A DNA stretch of 64,000 bases from Blasia pusilla (lineage: Eukaryota > Marchantiophyta > Marchantiopsida > Blasiales), in assembly GCA_050084515.1 (NCBI GenBank), contig CM114272.1:28954001-29018000 (forward strand), given 5' to 3'. Below are positions 47,405-59,192 of the stretch, piece by piece; positions within the stretch are counted from its first letter, which is position 1; every line of letters starts with the position of its first letter. The notes beneath the pieces are model-generated. The model did no database searches and had not been told where the DNA came from. It saw nothing but the letters and a program-made list of their open reading frames with translations. The position numbers and the translations under genes are program-made.

Positions 47405-50400
47405 GTGGGGACCCGTGGGTCGTCTAGTCGGGATACTAAATGCCCATGTTGTCTCGAATTCTTCACTCGTTCAGGACTTCGGAACCCCTTAGCGGCTAAA
47501 CATCCTGACTTTGATAGATTTGGATGGGTGGTCCCTCCTGTTGACCATGGATGCTCTCCGGTGCTTCCCGCATCATCGTCCCCTCTTGAGGCATGGGAGT
47601 GGTTGAGGTCCCACCAGGGCAGCATTATAGGTCTCTTCGAGACCCGTTTTCTTTGCCCGAGGTTGTTTCATAGGATCCCCATGCTATTCGGGATGACCTC
47701 CGCCACGCATTCCTCCTTCCCCTCGCTAGGATCGCCCTTGATCTTATGGATGAGCTCTCTTGGTACCTACTACTTCTCCTTCCACGATGGTGTCTTCGTT
47801 ACACTCGGGGAGGGAAGGCCGGTCATAGAGAGGTTATAGCACGTCTGAGACGCTTTCGAGGAGGTGATTGGGAGTCTCTGCAGAGTGAGTTTGTGGCTTT
47901 CGCCGAGGTAGTAGTTCACCTAGTTTCACGGCGGACGATCCTGGAGCAGCCAGGTTGCGACGATGTAGGACACTGGGGCGAGCCTGTGAATACTCGCGGT
48001 AGCCGACGTGCTCTTTGCCCGATGGACATGGCTCCTTCTTCACCATTTGTTATCATCGATGCCCTCGAGGCTCATCCTCGCCCCGGTTGACATTCCGGCT
48101 TTTGCACGTGACTTCCACCACGACACGGCTATATGCCTTGACCCGTCCCTCTTTGCACGGGCTTTCGGGCGTTCTCGAGGATTGCGGCGGGAGGTTTATC
48201 GGTATGATGTACGAACACCTTCGTGATTGCTTTCCTTTCGAGGACACCGCTAGCGGCTTCTCCGAAGTTGCTTCAGTTGCCTCTCACCTAGCTCAAAGGA
48301 GAGTGCCAACAGCGATGGCCTAAGTATTAGGGGCGGGCGACTTTTGGCGTTGTCAAAGGAGGTGGTGGTATCCGTCCGATTGCCATAGGTGAGGTGCTCT
48401 TGCGGTTGGTGAGTCGTATTCTCGCTTTGCAATTCCGTGAGGCTTTCGATCACATCCGAGTCCGCATCGGTTTGGAGTTGCCACGCCAGCCGGATGAGAG
48501 GCAGTTGCCTTAGGTTTGAGGGCTTGTCTAGATGTACATCAGTGGGTGGTTCTCCAAGTGGGCGTGGAGAACGCCTTCAACTCAGTATCTCGGGCTACTA
48601 TATTCATAGAGTTGAGGGATGCGGGTGGCCCCATGGCGAGCCTCATTCCCTTTGTGCAGGCTTTCTATGGGGCCCCTTCGGCCCTCTATTTCCACCATGG
48701 TCGATTCGAGGAGGAGGTCACGGTCTTGGAGTCTCGCACTGGGGACTCGTCAAGGTGACCCTCTGGGTGGCGCGTTGTTTTCTTTGTGGCTCATTATCGA
48801 GCGGTTCTTTCTACGGTGGAGGCTTTCCGGGTTGCATGTTCCTTCATTTGGCGAGATGATACTCATATTGTTGGTCTTGGAGATCTGGTTGTCCCTGCAT
48901 TCGAGCACTTTTCAAAGACAATTGGCACGTGTCGGCTGGCGGTGAAGATGGGGAAGTGCAAGGCTTGGTCTCCATCAGGCCTGCGTGATGATCTACATTT
49001 ACCCGACGGCTTCTTGCGATCTGTCGGAGGGCTTCGAGTCTTGGGAGTATCGCTCGGGAGCCAGGACTTTGTATCGACTTTCGTGGCAGCGGCTCTTATC
49101 GAGGATCTTCTCCACGTTGATGATCTTACGAGGATTGGTGACCCTCAAGTCGCCTTCGGCATTCTCTCTTCTTGTTTTGCTCGTAGACCTGGTTACCTCA
49201 CTAGAACTGTCTGGACATCTAGTCACCTTTCTTCCCTATATAGATCCTTTGATAGGAAGCTCATGCAGGTATTTGGGGATCTTCTAGGACCCGGCTCCTT
49301 AGAGTGCCCCATGGGGGAGTTAGCTCGTAGACAGGCCTCTTGGCCGATTTTTTTGGTGGAGTAGGTCTTCTCTCGACCAGAGTTAGTGGCGCCCTCCGCT
49401 TTTTAGGGAGTTGGGCCCAGTGGCACCCCTCCTTTGCTCCCGATTTTTGGTTAGAGATAGACCGCTCCTTCACACGCCGTCTCCCAGGTCGAGGATGGCT
49501 CTTTCCCCTTGGTCTTCACTCACGGCTTGTAGAGATTCCCTTGAGTTGAGGCAGAGCCGTTCTCCCCACTTTCTCCTCCTTAGTTACCTCCGGTCGGCCC
49601 AGGCTCCAATCTTCCTTGATGGAAGCCCACTTTGAGGCAGATTTTTAGAGGCACTATGTCGACGGGAATATCCCCATGGAGGTTAGGGCCCGTATTCGCT
49701 CTTGCTCGGAAAGGGGCAGGCTCATGGGTAGGGGCGCCCCCTTCTCCGAGCTTTCCGTGATCGCACCACTTACCTATACCCCACGACGCGGTTCCGCTTG
49801 GGCCTCCCCAACCATCGGTGGTTGGTTCGACACATTGCGAGTGTGTCGGAGCCTGGATCCACTTGGTGTGCATTTGGCATTTGTCGGTTGGGGGTGAGAG
49901 GATAGCCATTCACGATGCAAAGGCGGGATATCATGTTGATATTGCTCGGAGAGTGGCTTCCATGTGAGAGAGAGAGGCACTACTCCATGCGGGATTCCCT
50001 CATTCGTGCCGATCTCTACATGACACGTGAGGCTAAGGTGGTTGTGGCGGACGTGGTAGTCACGAGATCCCACGCGGGAGGGAGGCGGCGAGCCCAAGTG
50101 GTGGCCCGAGGGCGAATGCTACAAGAGAGCGGCGGCGGCGGCGAAGAAGACACATATCTACTGATCGACTACACGAGGACACATCTTCATCCCCCGGCCA
50201 TAAAATGTATGGGGTTATGGGGGAGAGGTTCGACTTCGTTCTTACGGATGCGCCCATCATCTCCACTCGAGAAATGGGTTGTCCTTAGCTCTGCGATTCT
50301 GTCATTATGCTTGGCGGGTCTCCATAGCGTTGCAGCGTGCCCAGGATAATGGGATTTTGCGGCGGGCTCAGGCTGTGGGAGACGCCGGCGCTAGAGGCCC

Positions 50401-50592
50401 ACTTAGTAGTAGTCATAGCTCTCTTGTTGTTGTTGATATTGTCTCTGCTGTTGGTGAGTTTCGTCGTTAGGGGGGTGAATGCTCCCTTCTTCCTTTTCTG
50501 GTCTTGTTGTGGCCTTCAGGTTTTGACTCTTTGAGTCCCCCTCTTTTGTATTTCCGATGGGTTTTCCATCACTCGTTTTTATCGAAGTGCAT
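47405..50592 (+). mobile_element. RLE-type non-LTR retroelement, copy B (long, heavily decayed)
   Basis: Same family as copy A, GC-richer. N-terminal finger TKCPCCLEFFTRSGLRNPLA then AKHPDF (47435-47515), with Pro where the first zinc His should be. RT pieces in several frames follow (next entry), then LGSWAQWHPSFAPDFW, CRSLDPLGVHLAF, SMRDSLIRADLYMTREAKVV and VVADVVVTRSHA of the nuclease, and a 3' tail ending at about atcgaagtgcatctt (50592), shared with copy D. Frameshifts are too many for any function. Confidence 0.82.
48050..49560 (+). pseudogene. Copy B reverse transcriptase remnant
   Basis: YEHLRDCFPFEDTASGF (48210-48260), then VVLQVGVENAFNSVSRATIF (48545-48605). Here the first catalytic Asp (VDV in copy A) is Gly. 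TRQGDPLGG (about 48750) and IWRDDTHIVG (48848 on, for ADDTHI) follow. GLRVLGVSLGSQDFVSTFVA and IGDPQVAFGILSSCFARRPG (48786-49364 frame) match copy A. Confidence 0.8.
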
Positions 50593-52440
50593 CTTCGTTT
50601 CTGACGGTAAAATGTACATATCTAAAAGAGGTGTAGTAGCTAATGGCACTGGCGCTGTTGTTATGTGACTTCTGTCCACACGATGCTCTCCGTCCAGGGC
50701 TCTCCGGCTGCCCGGCATGACGCCGGGTCCTTCCAAGATCCTGAGGGTTTGGGGGTTGGTTCATGTGCGAGTGTCAGTATCTACGGTATCTAGCGTGCGG
50801 AATTTGAGTTCATTAAAGGCGGACGGTACGGCTGTGAAGTCAAAAGGAAGGAGGGACTGCCGCACTTCACCTGCCTGTCCTGATCCATGTGCGGCACAAC
50901 GGCTCGCTCTTCGCTGAGTCCGCTCTCACTCTTCGTGCAGGGCTAGGATGGGGATTTGCTGATAGTTTTGTTTCGCTCAGAACCGGGAGCCGGCGGCCTG
51001 TATCTAACGCCGGTCCCGACTCCCGCGGTCGGTCGCTGCTCCCTCCGGTGCCTCCACCTCCCAATTCTCATCAAAGCTTTCGAGTGCGTCATGACGCCAT
51101 AGTATCATACTGTAGAGAGGGATCGTACGTCGAGAACGATAATTGCCCTGCGTCTCACAGCGCACAGCGCCATATCCCTCCAGGCTACCCGACAAAGGAC
51201 TCCAAGAGTCGAAGGAGTAATGCCCGAGTGTGCGATCCACCTCTCGAGGGAGAGCTGTGTCTGGCCTTATCTACCGAGAGGCTACCAAAAGTTCGCGAAA
51301 CCGACTCCGATATCCCAGCGTCTGTCACCACCACCGTAGATTAGTGTATGTACTCCGGCTCGGATACAGCAGCCCGCGAATTCCACTCTATTTGTTCCGG
51401 ATCCAGGGAATGCAGTGGATGCAGATCGCCGATGCAGCGGGGAGGCGAGAATAATGTTATAGGCCCCGACACACAGACATTCCGGCCGGAGACGACGTCG
51501 TTCTTTCGTCGTTGCTTTCGTAGGTGAACGGAGAAGGAGATCCTTCATGACGCAGCGCAGGCGGTAGGAAAGCGCAAACGATGCTTATGGATGTCAACTC
51601 CTCCGGTTGGCGTGAAGGATGAATACGCCCGTGTGAGTAAAAGCAAACAAGCAGTTCGGAAATCGGGGCCGACCTAGAAAGGACACAAGGATCCGTTAAT
51701 TGATGTGGCCGGTGTCTCGCTAAACGCCGGTGGACCCTGAGACGATGGATTGGTGACTTACTTACTAATCAACGGCAGGCAGTTGCGGGCTTCTGCCGGC
51801 GCCCGTTTCTCTCTTGCGACAGGCTTCTTTCGCTCTTGTCAACTCATGGACAGTCCTGTCACATGTTTCACACCCTACACGCGGGAGGGAGACCTCTGGC
51901 TGTAGGGGGAATCGTCGACATGCTTCACAATGCGAGGCAGTGCGGGCGAATGAGGCCAGGTGGAGCGGGGATCCAATCGGATCGACGTTGCTCTAGCTCA
52001 ACGAAATCGGCGGGGTTCACATTGCCGATTCGACGTCGCGGCTTCCTGGTTTTGGACAGTGCCGGCACATTCTCCGCACTTGAGATGGCATCAGTAGGAC
52101 TTCGTAGATTACCACGGTATCACATTTAATGCGAGACCAGGCATCTTGGGCGCGGGCAGGCAAGTGAGGGGAGAATCCCAAGAACTGGGGTTGGATTCGA
52201 ACTCGGATCTGTGCACCCGCACTCGATTACTCCGATTGCTGTTCCACCTGCAATTCACACTAAATTACAGGCGGCTTTGTTATTTAGTTGCAAAATTAGG
52301 GTTTAGGTTTAGGTTTAGGCCCCTGCCCGCTGATTGTACCGGGTCTCGCAATCAATGCAAAACCACGGCAGTTTATGGCTTTGGCTTCGCCGGATCTACG
52401 TGAAGCTAGCAAAGTAAAACTGGGACACTTGATGGGTTGA
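50593..52440. other. GC-rich gene-free stretch
   Basis: Many frames of 60-150 codons on both strands, typical of GC-rich non-coding DNA, none with a domain. Contains the degenerate telomere-like run ttagggtttaggtttaggtttagg at 52296-52319. Confidence 0.4.
52296..52319. repeat. Short telomere-like repeat
   Basis: One TTAGGG and three TTTAGG units. Too short and degenerate to be a former chromosome end without other evidence. Confidence 0.6.
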
Positions 52441-52499
52441 CTGTGAGCGTGGGCTCTCATTCCGATTTCCGTATGGAGGCGATCCTCGTCCCAATCAGG

Positions 52500-53060
52500 G
52501 CTTGGAAACAACCTCCGCAGGCTTATGTGCGGGAGGTGGTGCGAGCCCAGAAAGTGATAACACAAGGGATATTGTTACAAGGAGCGGCGGCGGAGGTGGT
52601 CGAGAAGACCTCCATTCATAGTTGATTTCATGACAGACATTGATTTATCCCCCTAATCATTGAGATGTACGGGGCGATGGGCCTGAGGTTTGACTCGTTC
52701 CTTACGGATTGCATCCATCATCTCCAGTCGAAAAATGGGTTGTCCTTAGCCACTGCGATATTTTATTGTAGGCAACGAGTCTCCATAGTTTTGCAGCGCG
52801 CCTAGGAAAATGGGTTTCTACGCGGCGGTTGGAGATGCCAATGCTAGAGGCCCACTTAATAGTAATCATAGTTCCCTAGGTGTTGCTGATATTGTCTCTG
52901 CTAGTGGTAATTTTGGTCGTAAGAGGAGAAGGCCCTCTTCGTCCTCCTCGTGGCCAGTTGCGACATCTTGAGGTTTATTTTTTAGGTCTCATGCTCCCTC
53001 TTTTGTATCCTGATGGGTTTCCCATCCTTTTTCTACATATATATTTTATTTCTTATGTGC
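52500..53060 (+). mobile_element. RLE retroelement copy C, 5'-truncated 3' end
   Basis: With stops, one reads REVVRAQKVITQGILLQGAA, then FIPLIIEMYGAMGLRFDSFL, then HHLQSKNGLSLATAIFYCRQ and RVSIVLQRA, all matching copies D and E. The 3' tail (ctcttttgtatcctgatgggtttcccatcc) resembles copy E more than copies B and D. Confidence 0.8.
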
Positions 53061-53072
53061 TAGTCATGCTTT

Positions 53073-53429
53073 TTGCCTGCAGTCTCCTTAACCATCGCCA
53101 AATATGCTAACGCACTGCTCTCCCTCCATCTTTCTCCTCGCTCGACTGCGCTCCGCTCCCTTCTTACCACTGCTCTTCGAGCATCTTCATTTCCACCGTC
53201 CAATATCGCCAGCACTGGAGGGAGCAGCTGGGCATCCTCTCGCCTTCTACCACACAGTTTCCGAGGTTCATCGCCTAACACTGCGGATCGTCCCTTCCTG
53301 GGAGGAAAAAAGCGATGCAGAGGAAAACTCGTGGGAAGTATGAAGAGGAATCCCGGCCCCCGCCGGCCGGGGGCAAGGGGAAGCTACAAACTAGTCTCCC
53401 GAACAACGAAAACCATGTCAAGAACATGA
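53073..53429 (+). other. Unrecognised open frame with a presequence-like start
   Basis: 118 codons beginning MPAVSLTIAKYANALL, rich in Ser, Arg and Leu with few acids (RSTALRSLLTTALRASSF), which is what a mitochondrial or plastid targeting peptide looks like. No mature domain follows, and no downstream exon was recognised. It starts right after copy C. Probably chance. Confidence 0.15.
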
Positions 53430-54798
53430 TCACAGGCCTCTAACAGCTACCGAAGTAGTCTCTCCAAGATCAATCGGCGATGATCAGATGCAGTTGCAGC
53501 AAAGGCATCCACAGTCGGCATGTTTTTTCATTCATTTCACACATGGGAAAACGGGCAAACTCAAAAAGGTAGTAAAAGTGGCTGCCGCAGGTATAAGTCC
53601 TTCTCGGCCCTCGACATGCACTCATCCCGCGGGGGCCCACGAACTAATTGGCACGGAACTTTTGAGTGTGGTGTGCCATGAGTTGCTTCAACCAACAGCA
53701 CCACTGTTTATGTCCGTCCGTCCTTCTCTTCCTCCCTTCAAGTCTCTAACCCTTACGGCTGAGGGGCAAATGCACCGCCGCTTCAAGGAATGGGGTACGA
53801 GCGTATCGGATGATCGATACTCTATATATCGCAGCAAATAGTGTCCGTCCTCTGAGGCAGATTGCGTGCGAGCGATCGAGCGTCGTAAATTCCTGGATAA
53901 TTCCTCCGCCGGCCCGGCCGCCCCTTCGCGGCGCGGTCTCGGCGAGCTTCGGGGGTGTCATAGTGCGCGGTCTGCGAAAGCAGTTGGAGGAAGACTTGAA
54001 CAGTATTCGTTATGGAGTCATGCACTGAACAGTATTGATACGTCACACGCACCTGAGCGACCTGCACTCCACCGCCGGTCAAAGCACTATTGCTTCCCGG
54101 GAGCGGATGCTGCGGATCATCTCGACGCCCGGTTTCGGGATCGCTCTTCCCCCCCAGGGCCCAGGACTGGAAGCCACACTCAGACACAGGCCGGTTGCGT
54201 CACAGCCTCGATCTTCGAGGTGCCTTTCGCGGAGTGCGAGACGACTTATGAAGGCCGCTCTACCGCTCCAGACAATGCGTTCGTTACGGCCCTGTTACGA
54301 ATAGTGAATCGGAACACATATCAAGGTGTCCGTCCACACGGATCGTTCGTGATCAACTGCAAGTGTGTTCCGTTTCGTTCACGTTCCTTTCGCGTACAGT
54401 ATACCATGCAGTCAGGGTTGGGTTGAGGCGTCAGGTTTGGGGTCCGACGCCGAAATGCGAGACCAGAGAAGGGACGGGAGAGATGGTGAATTTCGACGCC
54501 GTTCTTTCTCGGCACGTTTACGAGGAATTCGCCTTCGACTTGAACATGCAAATACGATGGTCTTCCCCAACTACAGTTCTTGAGGAACCGAACAAAAGCG
54601 GATGGAGGAACTACAGTGTTCACAAAAGCAGATATTCCAATGAGCAGTTGGAGCAGAAATTCCAACGAGCAGTTGGAGGTCAAAGATGCAGACGTTCACA
54701 ACTTCGACAGCTCCCGATGGAATTTCTGTTGCGGAACAGTATAATGACGAGAGAAACGTAATCAACCGACGAGAGGAGGAAGACTCCGACGCGGAGCG
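53430..54798. other. GC-rich gene-free stretch
   Basis: Overlapping frames on both strands up to 186 codons, without domains. Nothing else seen. Confidence 0.35.
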
Positions 54799-55917
54799 AT
54801 GGCTAATGAGCGTCCAGCACGTGTCCTCGGTGTGTCCGGCCTACCTACACGATCGCTACCGACATATCCGTTGAGCGATAACATCTCTTGCTACGACTTT
54901 CCCGGAGGCTCCTGCCCAATTTGGCGCTGCTTTCCTTCGGGCATTATGACTCAAGCCACAACAGCTCACAGTACGCGAAGGAAAGTTCATTCTCCAGGTA
55001 CGGTATTGGAGCGGGGGCAGTTACTTACGTCCAATTCACATCGCAATGTTGTTCGATGCTCACTCACCAGTGCGAGTTGTAGTCAATGGGAGAATTCCAT
55101 TGCCCTCGGCGTGAAGGATCGCGGCGCCACGCCACGTCCGTCCGCCCGCCCGCTCGCTCGCCCGCGCGGCTTTTCTCGAATATTCGTCGTGCCAACTTCA
55201 CGGGTTATGGAAGTGGTCCTCGGAGCAGAGTTTGCGTCCCAAATCCGTCATGAGCTTCATGAGTACCGAGGTTATGGCAGGACCGGTACTACGTACGTTC
55301 CCCTGTGGTGCTCCTGCAGAGTTGCGGGTGGGGTTCCGTTGAGTTCGTTTCGATTCAGGAAGGTCACGACTCACGAGAGGCTCGCTGCGCGAGTGGAAGG
55401 AAAGAAAGTCCCGTCCCTCCCTCCTCCGGAATCCAGAGTCCAGCAGTTAGGTCATCGGGCGTGCGCGCGAATCAAGAGTAAAAGGAACGAGATGGTGAGG
55501 GGCTACGTTGGCCAGTTGCCCGCAGGTACAAGAAGACTGGTCAACTCGAGAGGATTGCGAGAGGACTTAGACCAAGCGAAATGGATGATGACAGTGAAGG
55601 AAGGAAGGAAGACGAATCATGCGTTCTTCTCGCATCCTTGCAGTCGATTTTTCCTCCGTGCTCGACTCCACGCGATCCCCGGAAGACAGAGTCTGCCGCG
55701 TCATGTTTCGTCCGGTACAGATTTCTTCTCTTCCGGACATTTCAACTCGTGTCCGGACTCCGGATACAAAGCATTACAAAGCATTCGAGAAAATGGCAAT
55801 CATTGTTTAAATCCGAAACAATCGCACGAATGTAATAGGGGACACCCCTATTGGCCTATTACATTCGTGCGATTGTTTCGGATTGTAATAGGGGACATCC
55901 CGCTTATCTGGGTCTAG
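54799..55917 (+). other. Long unrecognised open frame (372 codons)
   Basis: The longest unexplained frame of the window. The translation is Arg/Ser/Pro-rich with scattered Cys and shows no domain, repeat or signal peptide that I recognise. Its last 35 codons run through the 30-bp inverted repeat at 55810-55884, which argues against a real C-terminus. Other frames in the same GC-rich DNA are also long, so chance is likely. Confidence 0.15.
55810..55884. repeat. Perfect 30-bp inverted repeat with 15-bp spacer
   Basis: Arms 55810-55839 and 55855-55884 are exact reverse complements (outer ends AATCCGAAACAATCG and CGATTGTTTCGGATT). Next to the right arm, tgtaataggggaca (55883-55896) repeats the left-arm/spacer sequence 55831-55844 in direct order. 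Confidence 0.97.
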
Positions 55918-56344
55918 CCCGGATAAGAAGATCTCCCAAATACGACAGCGTCTCGTTTCCACACAGCCGTGAACAAGGCAGTAGCATCATCCTTAGCATC
56001 CAGCATGGACCGGGTACATCCCAACGCTGATCTTCTCGTTACCGATCTCCGATCTCAGTTCAGGACATCAGATCGGGTTGAGACTATAGGGACGGGTAGA
56101 TCCTTACTGAGGTCACCAGACTCACGGTCATCGATGGTTGCTCCATAGTTTTCACGCATCGCAGAAGAGGTAGATTTACGATGCATACCTCAAACCTAGA
56201 TGTGTCTATCGGATAAACCGCTCAAGAAGTTAATGCGTCCCCGGCTGTCTCCAGGCTCTCTATGCATACGACACCAACCGACAAGCTCGGCCGGGATCTC
56301 CCTTCCTCCCATTGACGTATATACTCATACCGCCGACAAGAACA

Positions 56345-56918
56345 AAGATGCACTTCGATAAAAACGAGTGATGGAAAACCCATCGGAAGTACAAAAGAGG
56401 GGGACTCAAAGAGTCAAAACCTGAAGGCCACAACAGGACCAGAAAAGGAAGAAGGGGGCATTCCCCCCCCTAACGACGAAACTCACCAACAGCAGAAACA
56501 ATATCAGCAACAACAAGAGAGCTATGACTACTACTAAGTGGGCCTCTAGCGCCGGCGTCTCCCACAGCCTGAGCCCGCCGCAAAATCCCATCAGCCTGGG
56601 CACGCTGCAACGCTATGGAGACCCGCTGCATACAATACAGAATCGCAGTAGCTAAGGACAACCCATTTCTCGAGTGGAGATGATGGGCGCAGTCCGTAAG
56701 GAAGGAGTCGAACCTCTCCCCCATAGCCCCATACATCTCTATGGCTAGGGGGATGAAGATGTGTCCCTCGTGTAGTCGATTGTAGATATGTGTCTTCTTC
56801 GCCGCCGCCGCCGCCGTTCCTTGTAACATTCGCCCTTGGGCCACCACTTGGGCTTGCACTACCTCCCGCGTAGGATCTGTGACTACCACGTCCGCCACAA
56901 CCACCTCAGCCTCACGTG
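56345..56918 (-). mobile_element. RLE retroelement copy D, 5'-truncated 3' end
   Basis: Homology starts within the nuclease domain at CACGTGAGG (56918 downward): REAEVVVADVVVTDPTREVV, AKKTHIYNRLHEGHIFIPLA, IEMYGAMGERFDSFLTDCAH and LSLATAILYCMQRVSIALQR in one open frame to 56470, then the 3' tail to about 56350. The tail is nearly identical to that of copy B (ttttgactctttgagtcccc, ending gaagtgcatctt). The youngest-looking copy by frame integrity. Confidence 0.88.
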
Positions 56919-56972
56919 GACAAGGAAGAGTGGAGAGTAGACTACTGGATGACATAAACGCAAAAAGCACTA

Positions 56973-57018
56973 ATGTCGTTGTAGGGTTCGCGGCGGGCCG
57001 CGAACCCTACAACGACAT
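56973..57018. repeat. Perfect 22-bp inverted repeat, 2-bp centre
   Basis: Arms 56973-56994 and 56997-57018 (outer ATGTCGTTGTAGGG, inner TTCGCGGC). Located 55 bp upstream of the 5' truncation point of copy D. Confidence 0.97.
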
Positions 57019-59106
57019 AAGGTTTCTCATGAGGAAGAAAGGTGGGGACTGCCGGAACGAACGAACGAACGCACTGATCACGACGAAGCGCGTACAGTAC
57101 AAGACAGCAAACCGTCCAAGAAACGGTATGTACGTAGGAGGGGTATGATGGCGCGTTGGGACGAAGGACAGATTCCTAATTTTTTCTCTCTCCTGTAGTG
57201 GGACTCGGAAGCACGCTCAGTTAGTTCGTTCATCGTGGAGTAATTACTGTGGGGCAATTCGACGCGAACATGCCGTTTATCATTTATAATGGATACATGG
57301 AATTAATTATTTCATTATCGATTTAGAAGTCCTCATAGCTCACCTACGCTGGCCCCTGGCCCGGCTTGGGGACGGGGCCGGTCCTTGGGACGCGTGATCG
57401 CTGTGGTCCCCGCACAGGCCAAGGACTATGGCAGGTGATGCGGTCCCGGCAGTGGGGCCGTTGAATGGTTAGTAGCCAAGTGGCGGTCTCTTATTCGGTC
57501 GTTCGTTCCGCCAAGGATTGTCCTCCAAGGAATTCGAGGGACGGGCGAAAGACAAGGCCGGTTTCTCCTACGTGCCGGTCGGCCCCCCGGGCCCACGCGA
57601 TCTCGAGTGACATGAATTCCTTGCAAGGTGTCGGCCTCAGGAAGGGAGGAAGGACGGGATACGTAACGCACTGTCATTGCGTCGGGATTTGTCTTATTTG
57701 TGGACCGTAAACCCTCGGTCGGTGTGCTTAGTGCTAATCCACTGGGTTTCGATTAGCGGCTAGTCTAATCAAAAGTCCTCCTTGAGGATCCCAGTTCCAC
57801 TTTTTATTTACTTCTCTCAACTTCCGTCCACACGAGTAAGAACGATTTCCGTGCGATTTTAAATCGTTTGTATTTATTACAATTTTTCTTTTAATTCGTA
57901 TGCGGCTTGTTGATTTATTTACACCTAATATCATATATTAAAAAAGGAAGAGAAAAACCTTGTCGTCGATCGTTCTACATTCTCTCTTATATATATAACC
58001 TTAAGAGTTTTAATTATTTTCGTATTTTTAACTTGATTCAATTTTTATGTTTTTTCACAATTAATTTTACTCATTTAGTTTATAAAACCAGTATGAGGGT
58101 TATGAGTTTTACCACATGGAGTAATACTGCGCTGAAGGACACTAATTTTTTGAAGGCTTTTTTAATGGTATTGTTTAAAAATTTATATGAGCATGAATGT
58201 TACTAACATTGGATCTCGAAAAACTCATATCATACGGTCCATATGTAGAATAATTTGTATTTATGTTTTTAATCTCGATTTCTTGTAGGGGAAAATTTTA
58301 GAATTATCTAGATTTGAAATTCTATTGAAAGTTGTATACTATTTTCTAAGAAGGGATTTTCATTGCAATAAAGAAATAATTTTAAATTTTTTTTTTCCAA
58401 ATTTTATGAGAAGAAATATGACATAAAATAATATATTTTTAAATTAAAATAAAATGATTACAATGAATAATTTTATATGAGTTGGAAAAATAAGATAGGA
58501 TACAAGAATATTCTTGAAAAAAGTGAAATCTTACGACCAAATAAGCAGATATTTATTGTTATAGTGTCTCTCGGCGATAACTCATCCTCTACTCCCTAGT
58601 TGTATGCTTTAAGAACTACTCCACCAGAACCAACCTTCCTTGCACATTTTATAAACCACTTTTTGAGAATTGTTCGAACTTGCAAATTCCGTGCCCTTTG
58701 TTCAATCTCAACAATTGCAATCTCTACTCTATCTTGACTCATAAATTTATGTCCTTTCAACTATCCCTACTTCCATACAACCAACTTAATTCATTCATTT
58801 TCTTTCATCCTTACGCATATGTCATGTCTACTAGGATAGATCGACGAGATCTAATAAAGCGCTTCGGAGATACAAGAGGACAACCTCAGGAAGTGGAGGA
58901 TGACCCACGGAGGGCACGGGTAATTTGGAGCCATATTGAGAGCCATATTGAGGAACATATTATTTCGGGTAAATTATCATTTTTGGTATAGTTGACTTTC
59001 CACTTTGGGAATTGGCCCTTGATTCACTCCAAGAGGTCAAGAGCTAAAGAGGTGACCTGCGAACATAGGTTACCTTGGAGAGAGCTTGGAAGAGAGAAGG
59101 GGTATA

Positions 59107-59111
<5 letters not shown>
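57019..59111. other. Gene-free stretch
   Basis: GC-rich to about 57,720, including an acgaacgaacgaac run at 57,058-57,071, then abruptly AT-rich. No domain-bearing frame. Confidence 0.4.

Positions 59112-59187
<76 letters not shown>
59112..59187. repeat. (GA)38 microsatellite
   Basis: Uninterrupted GA dinucleotide run of about 76 bp. The frame reading Arg-Glu repeats across it is an artefact. Confidence 0.98.

Positions 59188-59192
<5 letters not shown>

Noticed and set aside
53356-53374. GCCCCC/GGGGGC hairpin as a terminator
   Set aside because: Short GC palindrome in GC-rich DNA. Rho-independent terminators do not apply to a eukaryotic nuclear genome.
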